From positions 1 to 59,413 of the forward strand of contig NZ_JADFBX010000023.1 in the NCBI RefSeq assembly GCF_015223055.1: a stretch of DNA of 59,413 bases, read 5' to 3'. The stretch's first letter is position 1. The number at the start of each line of letters is the position of its first letter. The translations under genes and the position numbers were made by a program. Below the pieces are notes generated by a model. That model was given only the letters and a program-made list of their open reading frames with translations, was not told the DNA's origin and searched no databases. Shown in pieces: positions 44,103 to 51,122 of the stretch. The stretch is from Pedobacter sp. MC2016-24 (GTDB lineage: Bacteria > Bacteroidota > Bacteroidia > Sphingobacteriales > Sphingobacteriaceae).

Positions 44103-44645
44103 TTATTCTTTTTCAACCTGCATATAGTTCAGTTCCAATGGAGTTTTTCTTCCAAAGATCTTTACCATAACTTTCAGTTTTTTCTTCTCTTCGTTAACCT
44201 CTTCAATTACGCCGGTAAAACCGTTAAATGGACCGTCCATTACTTTAACGTTTTCACCCACATAATAAGCTACGTTCATGGTTTCACCTTGCTGGCTCAT
44301 CTCATCAACTTTACCTAAAATGCGGTTAACCTCTGCCTGACGCATAGGTACTGGATTTCCACCCTTATCCCCTAAAAAGCCAATCACACTATTAACGTTC
44401 TTAATAATGTGCTCTAACTCTCCATCTAATGTAGCTTCTATTAAAACATAACCCGGGTAAAAGTTACGCTCCTTGGCAATCTTCTTGCCATCTTTCATCT
44501 GGTAGTATTTCTCCATAGGGATCAATACCTGAGGTACCAAATGCGAAAATCCTAAACGGCTAATTTCAGAATCGATATATTGTTTTACCTTCTTCTCTTT
44601 ACCGCTTACAGCTCTAACTACATACCACTTCAACTGATCGTTCAT
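44103..44645 (-). CDS. nusG: Transcription antitermination/elongation factor NusG
   Basis: The 180-residue protein has the NGN domain (WYVVRAVSGKEKKVKQYID near residue 7, then YPGYVLIEATL near 64) and a C-terminal KOW motif (GENVKVMDGPFNGFTGVIEE, about 129-148). It couples RNA polymerase to ribosomes and Rho. It follows secE by nine bases and precedes rplK, the universal bacterial order. Confidence 0.96.
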   Translation of the reverse strand: MNDQLKWYVVRAVSGKEKKVKQYIDSEISRLGFSHLVPQVLIPMEKYYQMKDGKKIAKERNFYPGYVLIEATLDGELEHIIKNVNSVIGFLGDKGGNPVPMRQAEVNRILGKVDEMSQQGETMNVAYYVGENVKVMDGPFNGFTGVIEEVNEEKKKLKVMVKIFGRKTPLELNYMQVEKE

Positions 44646-44654
44646 TTAGCTATA

Positions 44655-44852
44655 TTAATTAGAAAGTGATTTATAAAAAGTATCTAAAACAAAAGTAGAA
44701 CCCTTATCCATAGCAAAGACAACCAATGCAATGATAAATGAAGCTATCAAAACCAACACTGCAGAATTTTGCAATTCTCCCCATGTAGGCCAGGTAACCT
44801 TCTGGGTCATTTCTTCATATGATTCTTTAAAAAATTGAACTACTTTAGCCAT
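44655..44852 (-). CDS. secE: Preprotein translocase subunit SecE
   Basis: The 65-residue protein has a short amphipathic helix (KVVQFFKESYEEMTQKVTWP, with the conserved VTWPTW turn) and one membrane span (about residues 33-53, VLVLIASFIIALVVFAMD). It stabilises SecY in the inner membrane. I start it at ATG 44852. An in-frame upstream ATG would read through the tRNA-Trp region. It lies between tRNA-Trp and nusG. Confidence 0.95.
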   Translation of the reverse strand: MAKVVQFFKESYEEMTQKVTWPTWGELQNSAVLVLIASFIIALVVFAMDKGSTFVLDTFYKSLSN

Positions 44853-44865
44853 AATTATTTTTTTG

Positions 44866-44936
44866 CACGGGAACAAGGATTCGAACCCTGATCAAAGGTT
44901 TTGGAGACCTCTATTCTACCGTTGAACTATTCCCGT
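44866..44936 (-). tRNA. tRNA-Trp (CCA)
   Basis: The minus strand folds into a full cloverleaf with a 7-base acceptor stem (ACGGGAA with TTCCCGT), a D-loop TTCAACGG region, the anticodon CCA in CTCCAAA and a T-arm GGTTCGAATCC. The discriminator is G and the 3' CCA is not encoded. It sits between tuf and secE. Confidence 0.95.
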
Positions 44937-44977
44937 GTGTTTTCTATCTCTCTTCCAAGATCTAGAGCTTTCATTAG

Positions 44978-45047
44978 AAGCAAAGTACTTAGGTGTTTAA
45001 AGCCTAAGTACTTTGCTTTATTTTGATTCAACTCCCGAAGGAATCAA
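44978..45047 (-). repeat. Two hairpins downstream of tuf
   Basis: AAGCAAAGTACTTAGG (44978-44993) and CCTAAGTACTTTGCTT (45003-45018) form a perfect 16-base-pair stem. A second stem pairs TTGATTC (45023-45029) with GAATCAA (45041-45047). They lie between tuf and tRNA-Trp. No T-run follows the 16-bp stem on the minus strand, so RNase processing or attenuation is more likely than full termination. Confidence 0.7.
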
Positions 45048-45050
45048 ATA

Positions 45051-46238
45051 CTATTTTAAAATTTCAGTTACCTGACCAGCACCTACTGTTCTACCACCTT
45101 CACGGATAGCGAAACGTAGACCTTTTTCCATTGCGATTGCGTTGATCAATTTAACAGTGATCGTAACGTTATCACCTGGCATAACCATTTCAGTTCCTTC
45201 AGCTAGTGAGATCTCACCAGTAACGTCTGTGGTACGGAAATAGAATTGTGGACGGTATTTGTTAAAGAATGGAGTGTGACGTCCACCTTCTGCTTTTGAC
45301 AATACATAGATCTCAGCTTTGAAATCAGTATGAGGATTTACTGAACCTGGTTTACAGATTACCATACCACGACGGATATCAGTTTTCTCAATACCACGTA
45401 ACAACAAACCTACGTTATCACCAGCCTCACCATAATCAAGGATCTTACGGAACATCTCAACACCTGTTACAGTTGATTTAAGATTTTCTGCACCCATACC
45501 CAAGATCTCTACTGGATCTCCTGAGTTGATTACACCACGCTCAATACGACCAGTTGCAACAGTACCACGACCAGTGATCGAGAATACGTCCTCAACAGGC
45601 ATCAAGAATGGAAGCTCAGTCAAACGTGGAGGAATTGGAATGTAGCTATCAACAGCATCCATTAATTCCATGATTTTACCAACCCATTTCGGATCGCCGT
45701 TCAAACCACCAAGAGCAGAACCTTGAATAACAGGAATATCATCACCAGGGAATTCATAGAATGATAACAATTCACGAATTTCCATCTCTACTAATTCTAA
45801 CAATTCAGGATCGTCAACCATATCCACTTTATTCATGAATACTACCAATGAAGGTACACCAACCTGACGAGCCAATAGAATGTGCTCACGAGTTTGTGGC
45901 ATTGGACCATCTGTAGCAGCTACAACGATGATAGCTCCATCCATTTGCGCAGCACCAGTAACCATGTTTTTCACGTAATCCGCGTGACCTGGACAGTCAA
46001 CGTGAGCATAGTGACGGTTAGCTGTTGAATATTCAACGTGTGCTGTATTAATAGTGATACCTCTTTCTTTTTCCTCTGGAGCAGAGTCAATAGAATCAAA
46101 TGAACGCGCCTCAGATAAACCAGCATCAGATAACACTTTAGTGATAGCTGCTGTTAAGGTTGTTTTACCGTGGTCAACGTGACCGATTGTGCCGATGTTT
46201 AAGTGCGGCTTACTGCGGTCAAACTTTTCTTTTGCCAT
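45051..46238 (-). CDS. tuf: Elongation factor Tu
   Basis: The 395-residue GTPase delivers aminoacyl-tRNA to the ribosome. The G1 motif GHVDHGKTTL (about residues 19-28), the switch DSAPEEKERGITI, the G3 motif DCPGHADYVKNM (about 81-92) and NKVDMVDD are intact. Domains 2 and 3 follow with the kirromycin-type region normal. It stands after four tRNA genes and before tRNA-Trp, the typical Bacteroidota order. A single tuf copy is seen in this window. Confidence 0.98.
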   Translation of the reverse strand: MAKEKFDRSKPHLNIGTIGHVDHGKTTLTAAITKVLSDAGLSEARSFDSIDSAPEEKERGITINTAHVEYSTANRHYAHVDCPGHADYVKNMVTGAAQMDGAIIVVAATDGPMPQTREHILLARQVGVPSLVVFMNKVDMVDDPELLELVEMEIRELLSFYEFPGDDIPVIQGSALGGLNGDPKWVGKIMELMDAVDSYIPIPPRLTELPFLMPVEDVFSITGRGTVATGRIERGVINSGDPVEILGMGAENLKSTVTGVEMFRKILDYGEAGDNVGLLLRGIEKTDIRRGMVICKPGSVNPHTDFKAEIYVLSKAEGGRHTPFFNKYRPQFYFRTTDVTGEISLAEGTEMVMPGDNVTITVKLINAIAMEKGLRFAIREGGRTVGAGQVTEILK

Positions 46239-46358
46239 GTTTTTATACTTATTAGTAGGTTAACTTTTTATTTATTTATTGTTTTGATACAATTTCAACA
46301 CAAAAAACCTTGTTCAACTGCTTTAATTCACAGATCCAACAAAGCATCTTTTATTTTG

Positions 46359-46430
<72 letters not shown>

Positions 46431-46509
46431 TTTCTTTATCTCAGCGTGCAATTCATTTAATCGAAATACAGATTAAATTACTATACCCCTGCCCACCTTT
46501 TCCTTATTG

Positions 46510-46582
46510 AGCGAAAGACGAGGTTCGAACTCGCGACCTATAGCTTGGAAGGCTATCGCTCTACCAACTGAGCTACTTTCGC
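46510..46582 (-). tRNA. tRNA-Gly (TCC)
   Basis: Acceptor stem GCGAAAG/CTTTCGC, D-arm AGCTCAGTTGG, anticodon loop CTTCCAA (anticodon TCC) and T-arm GAGTTCGAACCTC, all on the minus strand. CCA is not encoded. Confidence 0.95.
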
Positions 46583-46591
46583 TTTTTATGG

Positions 46592-46674
46592 TGGGGGGAG
46601 AAGGATTCGAACCTTCGAAGTCTTGCGACAACAGAGTTACAGTCTGTCCCATTTGGCCACTCTGGTATCCCCCC
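46592..46674 (-). tRNA. tRNA-Tyr (GTA)
   Basis: An 83-base type II tRNA with a GGGGGGA/TCCCCCC acceptor stem, anticodon loop CTGTAAC (anticodon GTA), a long variable arm and T-arm AGGTTCGAATCCT. The discriminator is A. CCA is not encoded. Confidence 0.95.
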
Positions 46675-46713
46675 GCTTTTAACGACTCAAATATTGCTAC
46701 CTGATGTTAAAAG

Positions 46714-46786
<73 letters not shown>

Positions 46787-46891
46787 TTATATATTACATT
46801 TCACCAATCTAGTGCAATGTTTTTGATAATATTAATCTTTCACAGAACAACCCCGATCTTTCAAGAGAAACGCCCTCTCTGATTGGGATTG

Positions 46892-46921
46892 CAAATGTAC
46901 ACCAATTTTAATACGATCCAA
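46892..46921 (-). promoter_or_regulatory. Promoter of the tRNA-tuf-secE-rpoBC block
   Basis: TTG (46921-46919), a 19-base gap and TACATTTG (46899-46892) on the minus strand match the Bacteroidota consensus exactly. The first tRNA-Thr starts about 105 bases downstream. Confidence 0.8.
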
Positions 46922-46930
46922 AATTATTTT

Positions 46931-46965
46931 AAAAAAAAATTGACGGGATTTAGCCCCGTCAATTT
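46931..46965 (-). terminator. Terminator of hpf
   Basis: AAATTGACGGG (46937-46947) and CCCGTCAATTT (46955-46965) form an 11-base-pair stem; on the minus strand a T-run (46939-46931) follows. It lies 29 bases after the hpf stop and just before the promoter of the tRNA-tuf unit. Confidence 0.9.
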
Positions 46966-46993
46966 TCCTGTTAAAAATCCTAAAAATATCTCC

Positions 46994-47341
46994 TTAATAA
47001 TCAGATACTTCATCGGCATTTAAAATCGCCTTATGCTCACTTAATTTTATTCTTGTTTTATCTTTATGTTTGGTTATTTGTTTTCGTAATGACTCAATTG
47101 CTAAATCTGTAGCTTCCTCAAAAGATTTACATTGCTCCTTTGCGAACATCGTTTGCCCCGGCACATTCAACTTAATCTCGCTGATCTTGTTCGCTTCGTC
47201 TTCTACATTCTCCAACTTTAAATACACTTCACCGCTAATGATCTGGTCAAAGAACTGATCTAATTTATCCACTTTCCTCTGAATAAAATCTAATAACTTC
47301 TGGTCTGCATTGAAATGGATCGATTGAACTGTAATTTTCAT
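46994..47341 (-). CDS. hpf: Ribosome hibernation-promoting factor (short HPF/RaiA type)
   Basis: The 115-residue protein is a short-form hibernation factor: MKITVQSIHFNADQKLLDFI at the start, then IRKV-type helix (IQRKVDKLDQFFDQ, about residues 20-33) and EIKLNVPGQTMFAKEQ (about 54-69), which bind the 30S decoding centre and silence ribosomes in slow growth. It lacks the long C-terminal domain of 100S-forming HPF. A near-perfect Shine-Dalgarno AGGAGG lies at 47352-47347, five bases before the ATG, which is unusual here. It is 14 bases after the xerC-like gene and ends in its own terminator. Confidence 0.92.
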   Translation of the reverse strand: MKITVQSIHFNADQKLLDFIQRKVDKLDQFFDQIISGEVYLKLENVEDEANKISEIKLNVPGQTMFAKEQCKSFEEATDLAIESLRKQITKHKDKTRIKLSEHKAILNADEVSDY

Positions 47342-47346
47342 GTTTT

Positions 47347-47352
47347 CCTCCT
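47347..47352 (-). promoter_or_regulatory. Strong Shine-Dalgarno of hpf
   Basis: AGGAGG on the minus strand is fully complementary to the anti-SD CCUCCU and sits five bases before the hpf ATG. Most genes in this window have no such sequence. Confidence 0.8.
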
Positions 47353-47355
47353 TTT

Positions 47356-48240
47356 TTATGCCTTTGGATGGGCTTGTTTATATATTGTTTTTAATCTTTC
47401 TATTGAATTGTGCGTATACACCTGGGTTGCCGCCAGGCTTGCGTGCCCTAAAAGCTCTTTAATCGCATTCAAATCTGCCCCCCTGTTCAGCAGACTGGTA
47501 GCATAAGAATGTCGCAATACATGCGGACTTTTCTTATCCTGTGTGGATACATATGTCAAATAACGCTGCACAGTACGGTAAATAAAAACCGCATATGCAT
47601 CTGCTCCTTTATCTGTAACGATTAAGCGACCACTTTTGTTATGAAAATTTTGTAATGATTTCAATTCGAGGTAATCTTTAAGCTGATGCTCAAGGGTTTT
47701 ACCTATAGGAATAATGCGTTCTTTATTTCTTTTACCCAGAACTTTGATGCTGCACTGGTAAAAGTCAACGTCTGTATCTTTCAGGGAAATCAATTCCGAC
47801 AAGCGCATCCCGGTGCCAAACAAGGTTTCAATGATCAGCCTGTCACGCACAGAAGAGAAACTGTCGTCAAAAAACTCCTTTGAATCCAGCAAAACATCCA
47901 GCTTGGCATCATCTACAAATACCGGCAAACGTTTGGGGGCTTTAGGTGCCTTTACCAGCGACATCGGACTACTGCGGACCAGTTGCTCCCGCTGTAAAAA
48001 CTTATAAAAGCTACGCATCGCAGACAGCTTCCTGGCCACGGACGTTTCAGCCACTCCTGAATCCATCAGCCAGACCATAAAATTTCTCACATGCACATAT
48101 TTCACTTCCAGCAAAGGCAGTTCAAAAGTTAACTGCATGTAATCCCGAAACTGAAACAGATCGGTCTGGTAAGAAGATACGGTATGTGCAGAATATCGCT
48201 TCTCGTGCTGGAGATAAGTTATAAATTGGTCAACAGGCAT
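47356..48240 (-). CDS. Tyrosine recombinase, XerC/XerD type
   Basis: The 294-residue recombinase probably resolves chromosome dimers at dif. It has an N-terminal SAM-like DNA-binding domain (SSYQTDLFQFRDYMQL) and a catalytic domain with all six residues: R146 (GTGMRLSEL), K170 (VLGKRNKER), H240 and R243 (PHVLRHSYATSL), H266 (LLGHASLAATQ) and the nucleophile Y275 (VYTHNS). Length and the position between hpf and rpsU argue for a housekeeping Xer protein rather than a phage integrase. Whether it is XerC or XerD cannot be told. Confidence 0.92.
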   Translation of the reverse strand: MPVDQFITYLQHEKRYSAHTVSSYQTDLFQFRDYMQLTFELPLLEVKYVHVRNFMVWLMDSGVAETSVARKLSAMRSFYKFLQREQLVRSSPMSLVKAPKAPKRLPVFVDDAKLDVLLDSKEFFDDSFSSVRDRLIIETLFGTGMRLSELISLKDTDVDFYQCSIKVLGKRNKERIIPIGKTLEHQLKDYLELKSLQNFHNKSGRLIVTDKGADAYAVFIYRTVQRYLTYVSTQDKKSPHVLRHSYATSLLNRGADLNAIKELLGHASLAATQVYTHNSIERLKTIYKQAHPKA

Positions 48241-48304
48241 AGAAACTATTTAGGTGCTCGATTGAGTGAATATACAAAACATTAATCCAAGAATTCGAAA
48301 TTTG

Positions 48305-48344
48305 AAGCAAAAAAAAAACGCCACCGAAAAATCGATGGCGTTTT
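48305..48344 (-). terminator. Terminator of rpsU (bidirectional)
   Basis: AACGCCA and TGGCGTT form the outer arms with a mismatched inner stem (CGA/TCG) and an A-rich loop. On the minus strand a long T-run follows, and on the plus strand TTTT. It lies about 20 bases after the rpsU stop. Confidence 0.85.
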
Positions 48345-48366
48345 AATATCATATAAACTCTGAGAA

Positions 48367-48561
48367 CTAGATAGTTCCTTCCAGTTGCATATTCTGTTTG
48401 TAAATTGCGTGTTTAACTAACGTACGACGGGTTACAGATTTTTTCTCGTAAGCCTGACGACTGCGAAGTTCTCTTAACACACCAGTTTTCTCGAATTTCT
48501 TCTTGAAACGTTTCAAAGCTTTATCTAATGATTCGCCGTCTTTAATATTAATAATGATCAT
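48367..48561 (-). CDS. rpsU: 30S ribosomal protein bS21
   Basis: The 64-residue protein starts MIIINIKDGESLDKALKRFK, the standard bS21 form; an upstream in-frame ATG would add 22 unrelated residues. In Bacteroidota bS21, with bS18 and bS6, sequesters the anti-Shine-Dalgarno of 16S rRNA, so most mRNAs lack an SD. Its own mRNA here carries a strong SD (48573-48580, GAGGAGGT), matching the known autoregulation: little bS21 frees the anti-SD and raises rpsU translation. It has a consensus promoter and its own terminator. Confidence 0.95.
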   Translation of the reverse strand: MIIINIKDGESLDKALKRFKKKFEKTGVLRELRSRQAYEKKSVTRRTLVKHAIYKQNMQLEGTI

Positions 48562-48572
48562 AACGTTAAAAT

Positions 48573-48580
48573 ACCTCCTC
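48573..48580 (-). promoter_or_regulatory. Strong Shine-Dalgarno of rpsU
   Basis: GAGGAGGT on the minus strand contains AGGAGG (48579-48574), with 12 bases between it and the ATG. It is the expected site of bS21-dependent autoregulation. Confidence 0.85.
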
Positions 48581-48598
48581 TCGTTGTTTTTAGGACTG

Positions 48599-48627
48599 CA
48601 AAGATAGGGCTTTGATTTGATAATCAA
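48599..48627 (-). promoter_or_regulatory. rpsU promoter
   Basis: TTG (48627-48625), 18 bases, then TATCTTTG (48606-48599) on the minus strand match the phylum consensus. The rpsU ATG lies 37 bases downstream. Confidence 0.75.
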
Positions 48628-48713
48628 AACAATATCTCAATTAAATTAATAAAATTCGGTTTTGATCGCCCGAATCATATATTATCCATATTTTTAACTT
48701 AAATATCTGCTAT

Positions 48714-49082
48714 ATGAAATCTAAAAAACCGCTGTACATTATACTTGCCATTCTGATCGTGGTACTTATTGGCTTTGTTTATTACCGCTATTATTTCACT
48801 TTTGGTGAGGGCGTTAAAGCCGGACAATTGAATTATGTTGTTAAAAAAGGCTATGTGTTTAAAACCTATGAGGGCAAACTGATCCAGACCGGCATCCGCT
48901 CACAAACCGGAAACATCCAGTCCAACGAGTTTGAATTCTCCGTTACAGACAAAGCCATTGCAGAAAAAATGATGCTAAACAGCGGAAAGGTATTTGAGCT
49001 TCATTATATAGAGTATCTGAACAGCTTACCATGGCGGGGCTACAGCCCCTTTGTCGTAGACAGTATCATCTCTATACAGTAA
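48714..49082 (+). CDS. Small membrane-anchored protein of unknown function
   Basis: The 122-residue protein starts with a hydrophobic anchor (YIILAILIVVLIGFVYY, residues 8-24) and has a small soluble part (LNYVVKKGYVFKTYEGKLIQ, then ELHYIEYLNSLPWRGYSPFV). Similar Bacteroidota proteins are often mislabelled 6-phosphogluconate dehydrogenase; no NADP-binding or catalytic motif of that enzyme is present. No close functional call is possible. It stands alone, divergent from rpsU and convergent with the acyl-CoA dehydrogenase gene. Confidence 0.75.
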   Translation: MKSKKPLYIILAILIVVLIGFVYYRYYFTFGEGVKAGQLNYVVKKGYVFKTYEGKLIQTGIRSQTGNIQSNEFEFSVTDKAIAEKMMLNSGKVFELHYIEYLNSLPWRGYSPFVVDSIISIQ

Positions 49083-49087
49083 AAAAT

Positions 49088-49118
49088 AAATCCGGAACCT
49101 TTTGGGTACACCGGATTT
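49088..49118. terminator. Stem between convergent genes
   Basis: AAATCCGG (49088-49095) pairs with CCGGATTT (49111-49118) around a loop whose inner bases also pair partly. It lies six bases after the membrane-protein stop, before the convergent acyl-CoA dehydrogenase stop at 49164. Confidence 0.5.
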
Positions 49119-49163
49119 ACCAGTTTTATTATTGGTTAGAATAAAGCTTGTTCAAACTGAAGG

Positions 49164-50336
49164 TTAATCCTTCAGCACTTCTCTGGCAATTACAATCTTC
49201 TGAATTTCAGAAGTTCCCTCACCTATTGTACACAATTTGCTGTCGCGATAAAATTTCTCTACCGGAAAGTCTTTTGTGTAACCATAACCACCAAAGATTT
49301 GTACCGCCTCGGTTGCACACCTCACCGATACCTCCGATGCAAAATATTTAGCCATAGCCGATTCTTTAGTCATCGGCAAATGACGGTTTTTCAAATCTGC
49401 AGCTTGTCTGATCAACAACTCAGCAGCCTCAATCTCGGTAGCCATATCAGCCAGTTTAAAACTGATTCCCTGAAAATTAGCAATCGGCTGTCCAAATTGA
49501 TGACGCTCCTTAGCATAACCTACAGCTGCCTCATAGGCGCCTTTTGCAATACCCAGTGATAAAGCTGCAATTGAGATCCGGCCACCGTCAAGCACCTTCA
49601 TGGCTTGTTTAAAGCCTTCACCAACATTTCCCAATAGGTTTTCTTTCGGTACACGGCAGTTGTCAAAAATCATTTCAGTAGTTTCAGAAGCACGCATCCC
49701 CAGTTTATTCTCCTTCTTACCTGCAGAAAACCCCGGTGTACCGCGCTCCACAACAATAGCAGAAATCCCTTTAGAATCGCCCTTCTCTCCCGTCCTTACC
49801 ATCACCACGGCTACATCACCTGTTTTACCATGGGTAATCCAGTTTTTAGCACCATTGATCACATATTCATCACCATCCAATGTGGCTGTAGTCATCATAC
49901 GTAAAGCATCAGAACCCGTATTGGCCTCTGTTAATCCCCAGGCACCAATCCATTCTGCAGTAGCCAGTTTTGGTAGCCACTTGCTTTTTTGTTCTTCATT
50001 TGCAAATGCCAGAATATGGCCGGTACATAACGAGTTGTGGGCAGCAACAGATAATCCGATCGAACCACAAACCTTTGCCACTTCCACAATAACATCAACA
50101 TATTCCTGGTAACCGAAACCAGAACCACCGTAAATTTCAGGAACTAAAACACCCATCAACCCCAGCTCACCAAGTTTTTTAAAAACTTCAATAGGGAAAT
50201 GCTGCGCTTCATCCCATTCCATAACATTTGGCCTGATATTTTTCTCAGCAAAATCTTTCACCATTTTCCTGATCATCAGTTGATTTTCTGAGACACTAAA
50301 ACTATATCCTACAGAACCGTCCATTGTTTCTAACAT
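49164..50336 (-). CDS. Acyl-CoA dehydrogenase
   Basis: The 390-residue flavoenzyme oxidises acyl-CoA to the enoyl form. GAWGLTEANTGSDALRM (about residues 119-135) binds FAD and substrate, and FGGYGYTKDFPVEKFYRDSK (about 353-372) contains the catalytic glutamate region of the short/branched-chain subfamily. QFGQPIANFQGISFKLADMA is also typical. I chose the ATG at 50336; a TTG at 50369 would add 11 residues. The gene stands alone. Chain-length preference is unknown. Short-chain or branched-chain acyl-CoA is most likely. Confidence 0.9.
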   Translation of the reverse strand: MLETMDGSVGYSFSVSENQLMIRKMVKDFAEKNIRPNVMEWDEAQHFPIEVFKKLGELGLMGVLVPEIYGGSGFGYQEYVDVIVEVAKVCGSIGLSVAAHNSLCTGHILAFANEEQKSKWLPKLATAEWIGAWGLTEANTGSDALRMMTTATLDGDEYVINGAKNWITHGKTGDVAVVMVRTGEKGDSKGISAIVVERGTPGFSAGKKENKLGMRASETTEMIFDNCRVPKENLLGNVGEGFKQAMKVLDGGRISIAALSLGIAKGAYEAAVGYAKERHQFGQPIANFQGISFKLADMATEIEAAELLIRQAADLKNRHLPMTKESAMAKYFASEVSVRCATEAVQIFGGYGYTKDFPVEKFYRDSKLCTIGEGTSEIQKIVIAREVLKD

Positions 50337-50479
50337 AAATATCGTTTGAATTTGGGCAATGATAAACAAATAAAATCACAGCATCACCAGCCAAAAATTA
50401 GCTAAATAGTAGAACAAAACGGTATTCAGTTCATTAACCGTATCCTTTCATTTTAGACAAACCAAAAGACCAAAAAAAT

Positions 50480-50513
50480 TATTTATATTTTTTTTGAAAA
50501 AAAAATATAAATA
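50480..50513. repeat. Perfect 16-bp AT-only palindrome
   Basis: TATTTATATTTTTTTT (50480-50495) and its exact reverse complement (50498-50513) flank GA. It lies between the acyl-CoA dehydrogenase promoter side and the apt 3' end, eight bases before a possible small plus-strand ORF. It may be a cruciform, a weak terminator or a regulator site. Confidence 0.6.
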
Positions 50514-50521
50514 TTGCCCTT

Positions 50522-50671
50522 ATGAATCGCATTCGCGAAAAACAGACTCAGCAAAGAAAAACCAATAAGAAAAAAATAAGCTTAAAAGACCTAATTAATA
50601 TGCCGCCAGTGAAAACACCTGACCGGTATAAGGACTTAGCCGGGCGGCACCGTTCAAAAAATCCAGACTAA
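50522..50671 (+). CDS. Possible 49-residue basic ORF antisense to the apt 3' end
   Basis: An open frame from ATG 50522 to TAA 50671 encodes a very basic 49-residue protein (start MNRIREKQTQQRKTNKKK, end KNPD). Its last 77 bases overlap apt on the opposite strand, so its later composition is constrained by apt. It has no signal peptide or known motif, and no Shine-Dalgarno. The long AT palindrome lies just before it. I cannot decide between a real gene and chance. Confidence 0.25.
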   Translation: MNRIREKQTQQRKTNKKKISLKDLINMPPVKTPDRYKDLAGRHRSKNPD

Positions 50672-51122
50672 TGATAAAAGAATAAGCCGCCACCTCTGCA
50701 TCCAATTGCTGGATGAGCTTTGATGCAGCAACCACCGTTCCGCCTGTTGCCAGCAGATCGTCGTGGATCAGCACCTTTTGCCCCGGTAATAAAGCGTCCT
50801 CATGCATTTCAATTACCGCATTTCCATATTCTAAATCATAAGATTGCTGTAAAGTTTTATAAGGCAGTTTCCCTTTTTTCCTGATCGGGATGAAAGGAAC
50901 ATTAAGCAATTGGGCCAGAGCAGGACCAAATAAGAAACCCCTGCTTTCAATCCCGGCAACCACATCAATTTCCACTCCAACCAGCTGCGCTGCCAGTGCA
51001 GCGGTAATCTCCCCACACAACAAAGGATCTTTGAGTATCGGCGTAATGTCCTTAAAAACAATGCCCGGTTTTGGAAAATCATGCACATCACGTACAATCG
51101 CTTTTATTCTGGATTCAATCAT
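50595..51122 (-). CDS. apt: Adenine phosphoribosyltransferase
   Basis: The 175-residue enzyme makes AMP from adenine and PRPP. FKDITPILKDPLLCGEI (about residues 23-39), VAGIESRGFLFGPALAQ (about 55-71) and the PRPP-binding HDDLLATGGTVVAASKLI (about 119-136) are all intact. It overlaps the stop of the upstream helix-hairpin-helix gene by four bases (ATGA), so they are co-translated. It belongs to purine salvage. Confidence 0.95.
   Translation of the reverse strand: MIESRIKAIVRDVHDFPKPGIVFKDITPILKDPLLCGEITAALAAQLVGVEIDVVAGIESRGFLFGPALAQLLNVPFIPIRKKGKLPYKTLQQSYDLEYGNAVIEMHEDALLPGQKVLIHDDLLATGGTVVAASKLIQQLDAEVAAYSFIISLDFLNGAARLSPYTGQVFSLAAY

Noticed and set aside
47356..48240. Phage or integron integrase
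   Set aside because: The recombinase has housekeeping Xer length and catalytic residues, lies between hpf and rpsU, and no att sites or phage genes adjoin it.
48714..49082. 6-phosphogluconate dehydrogenase
   Set aside because: This common label does not fit: the protein has 122 residues, a membrane anchor and no dinucleotide-binding or catalytic motif.
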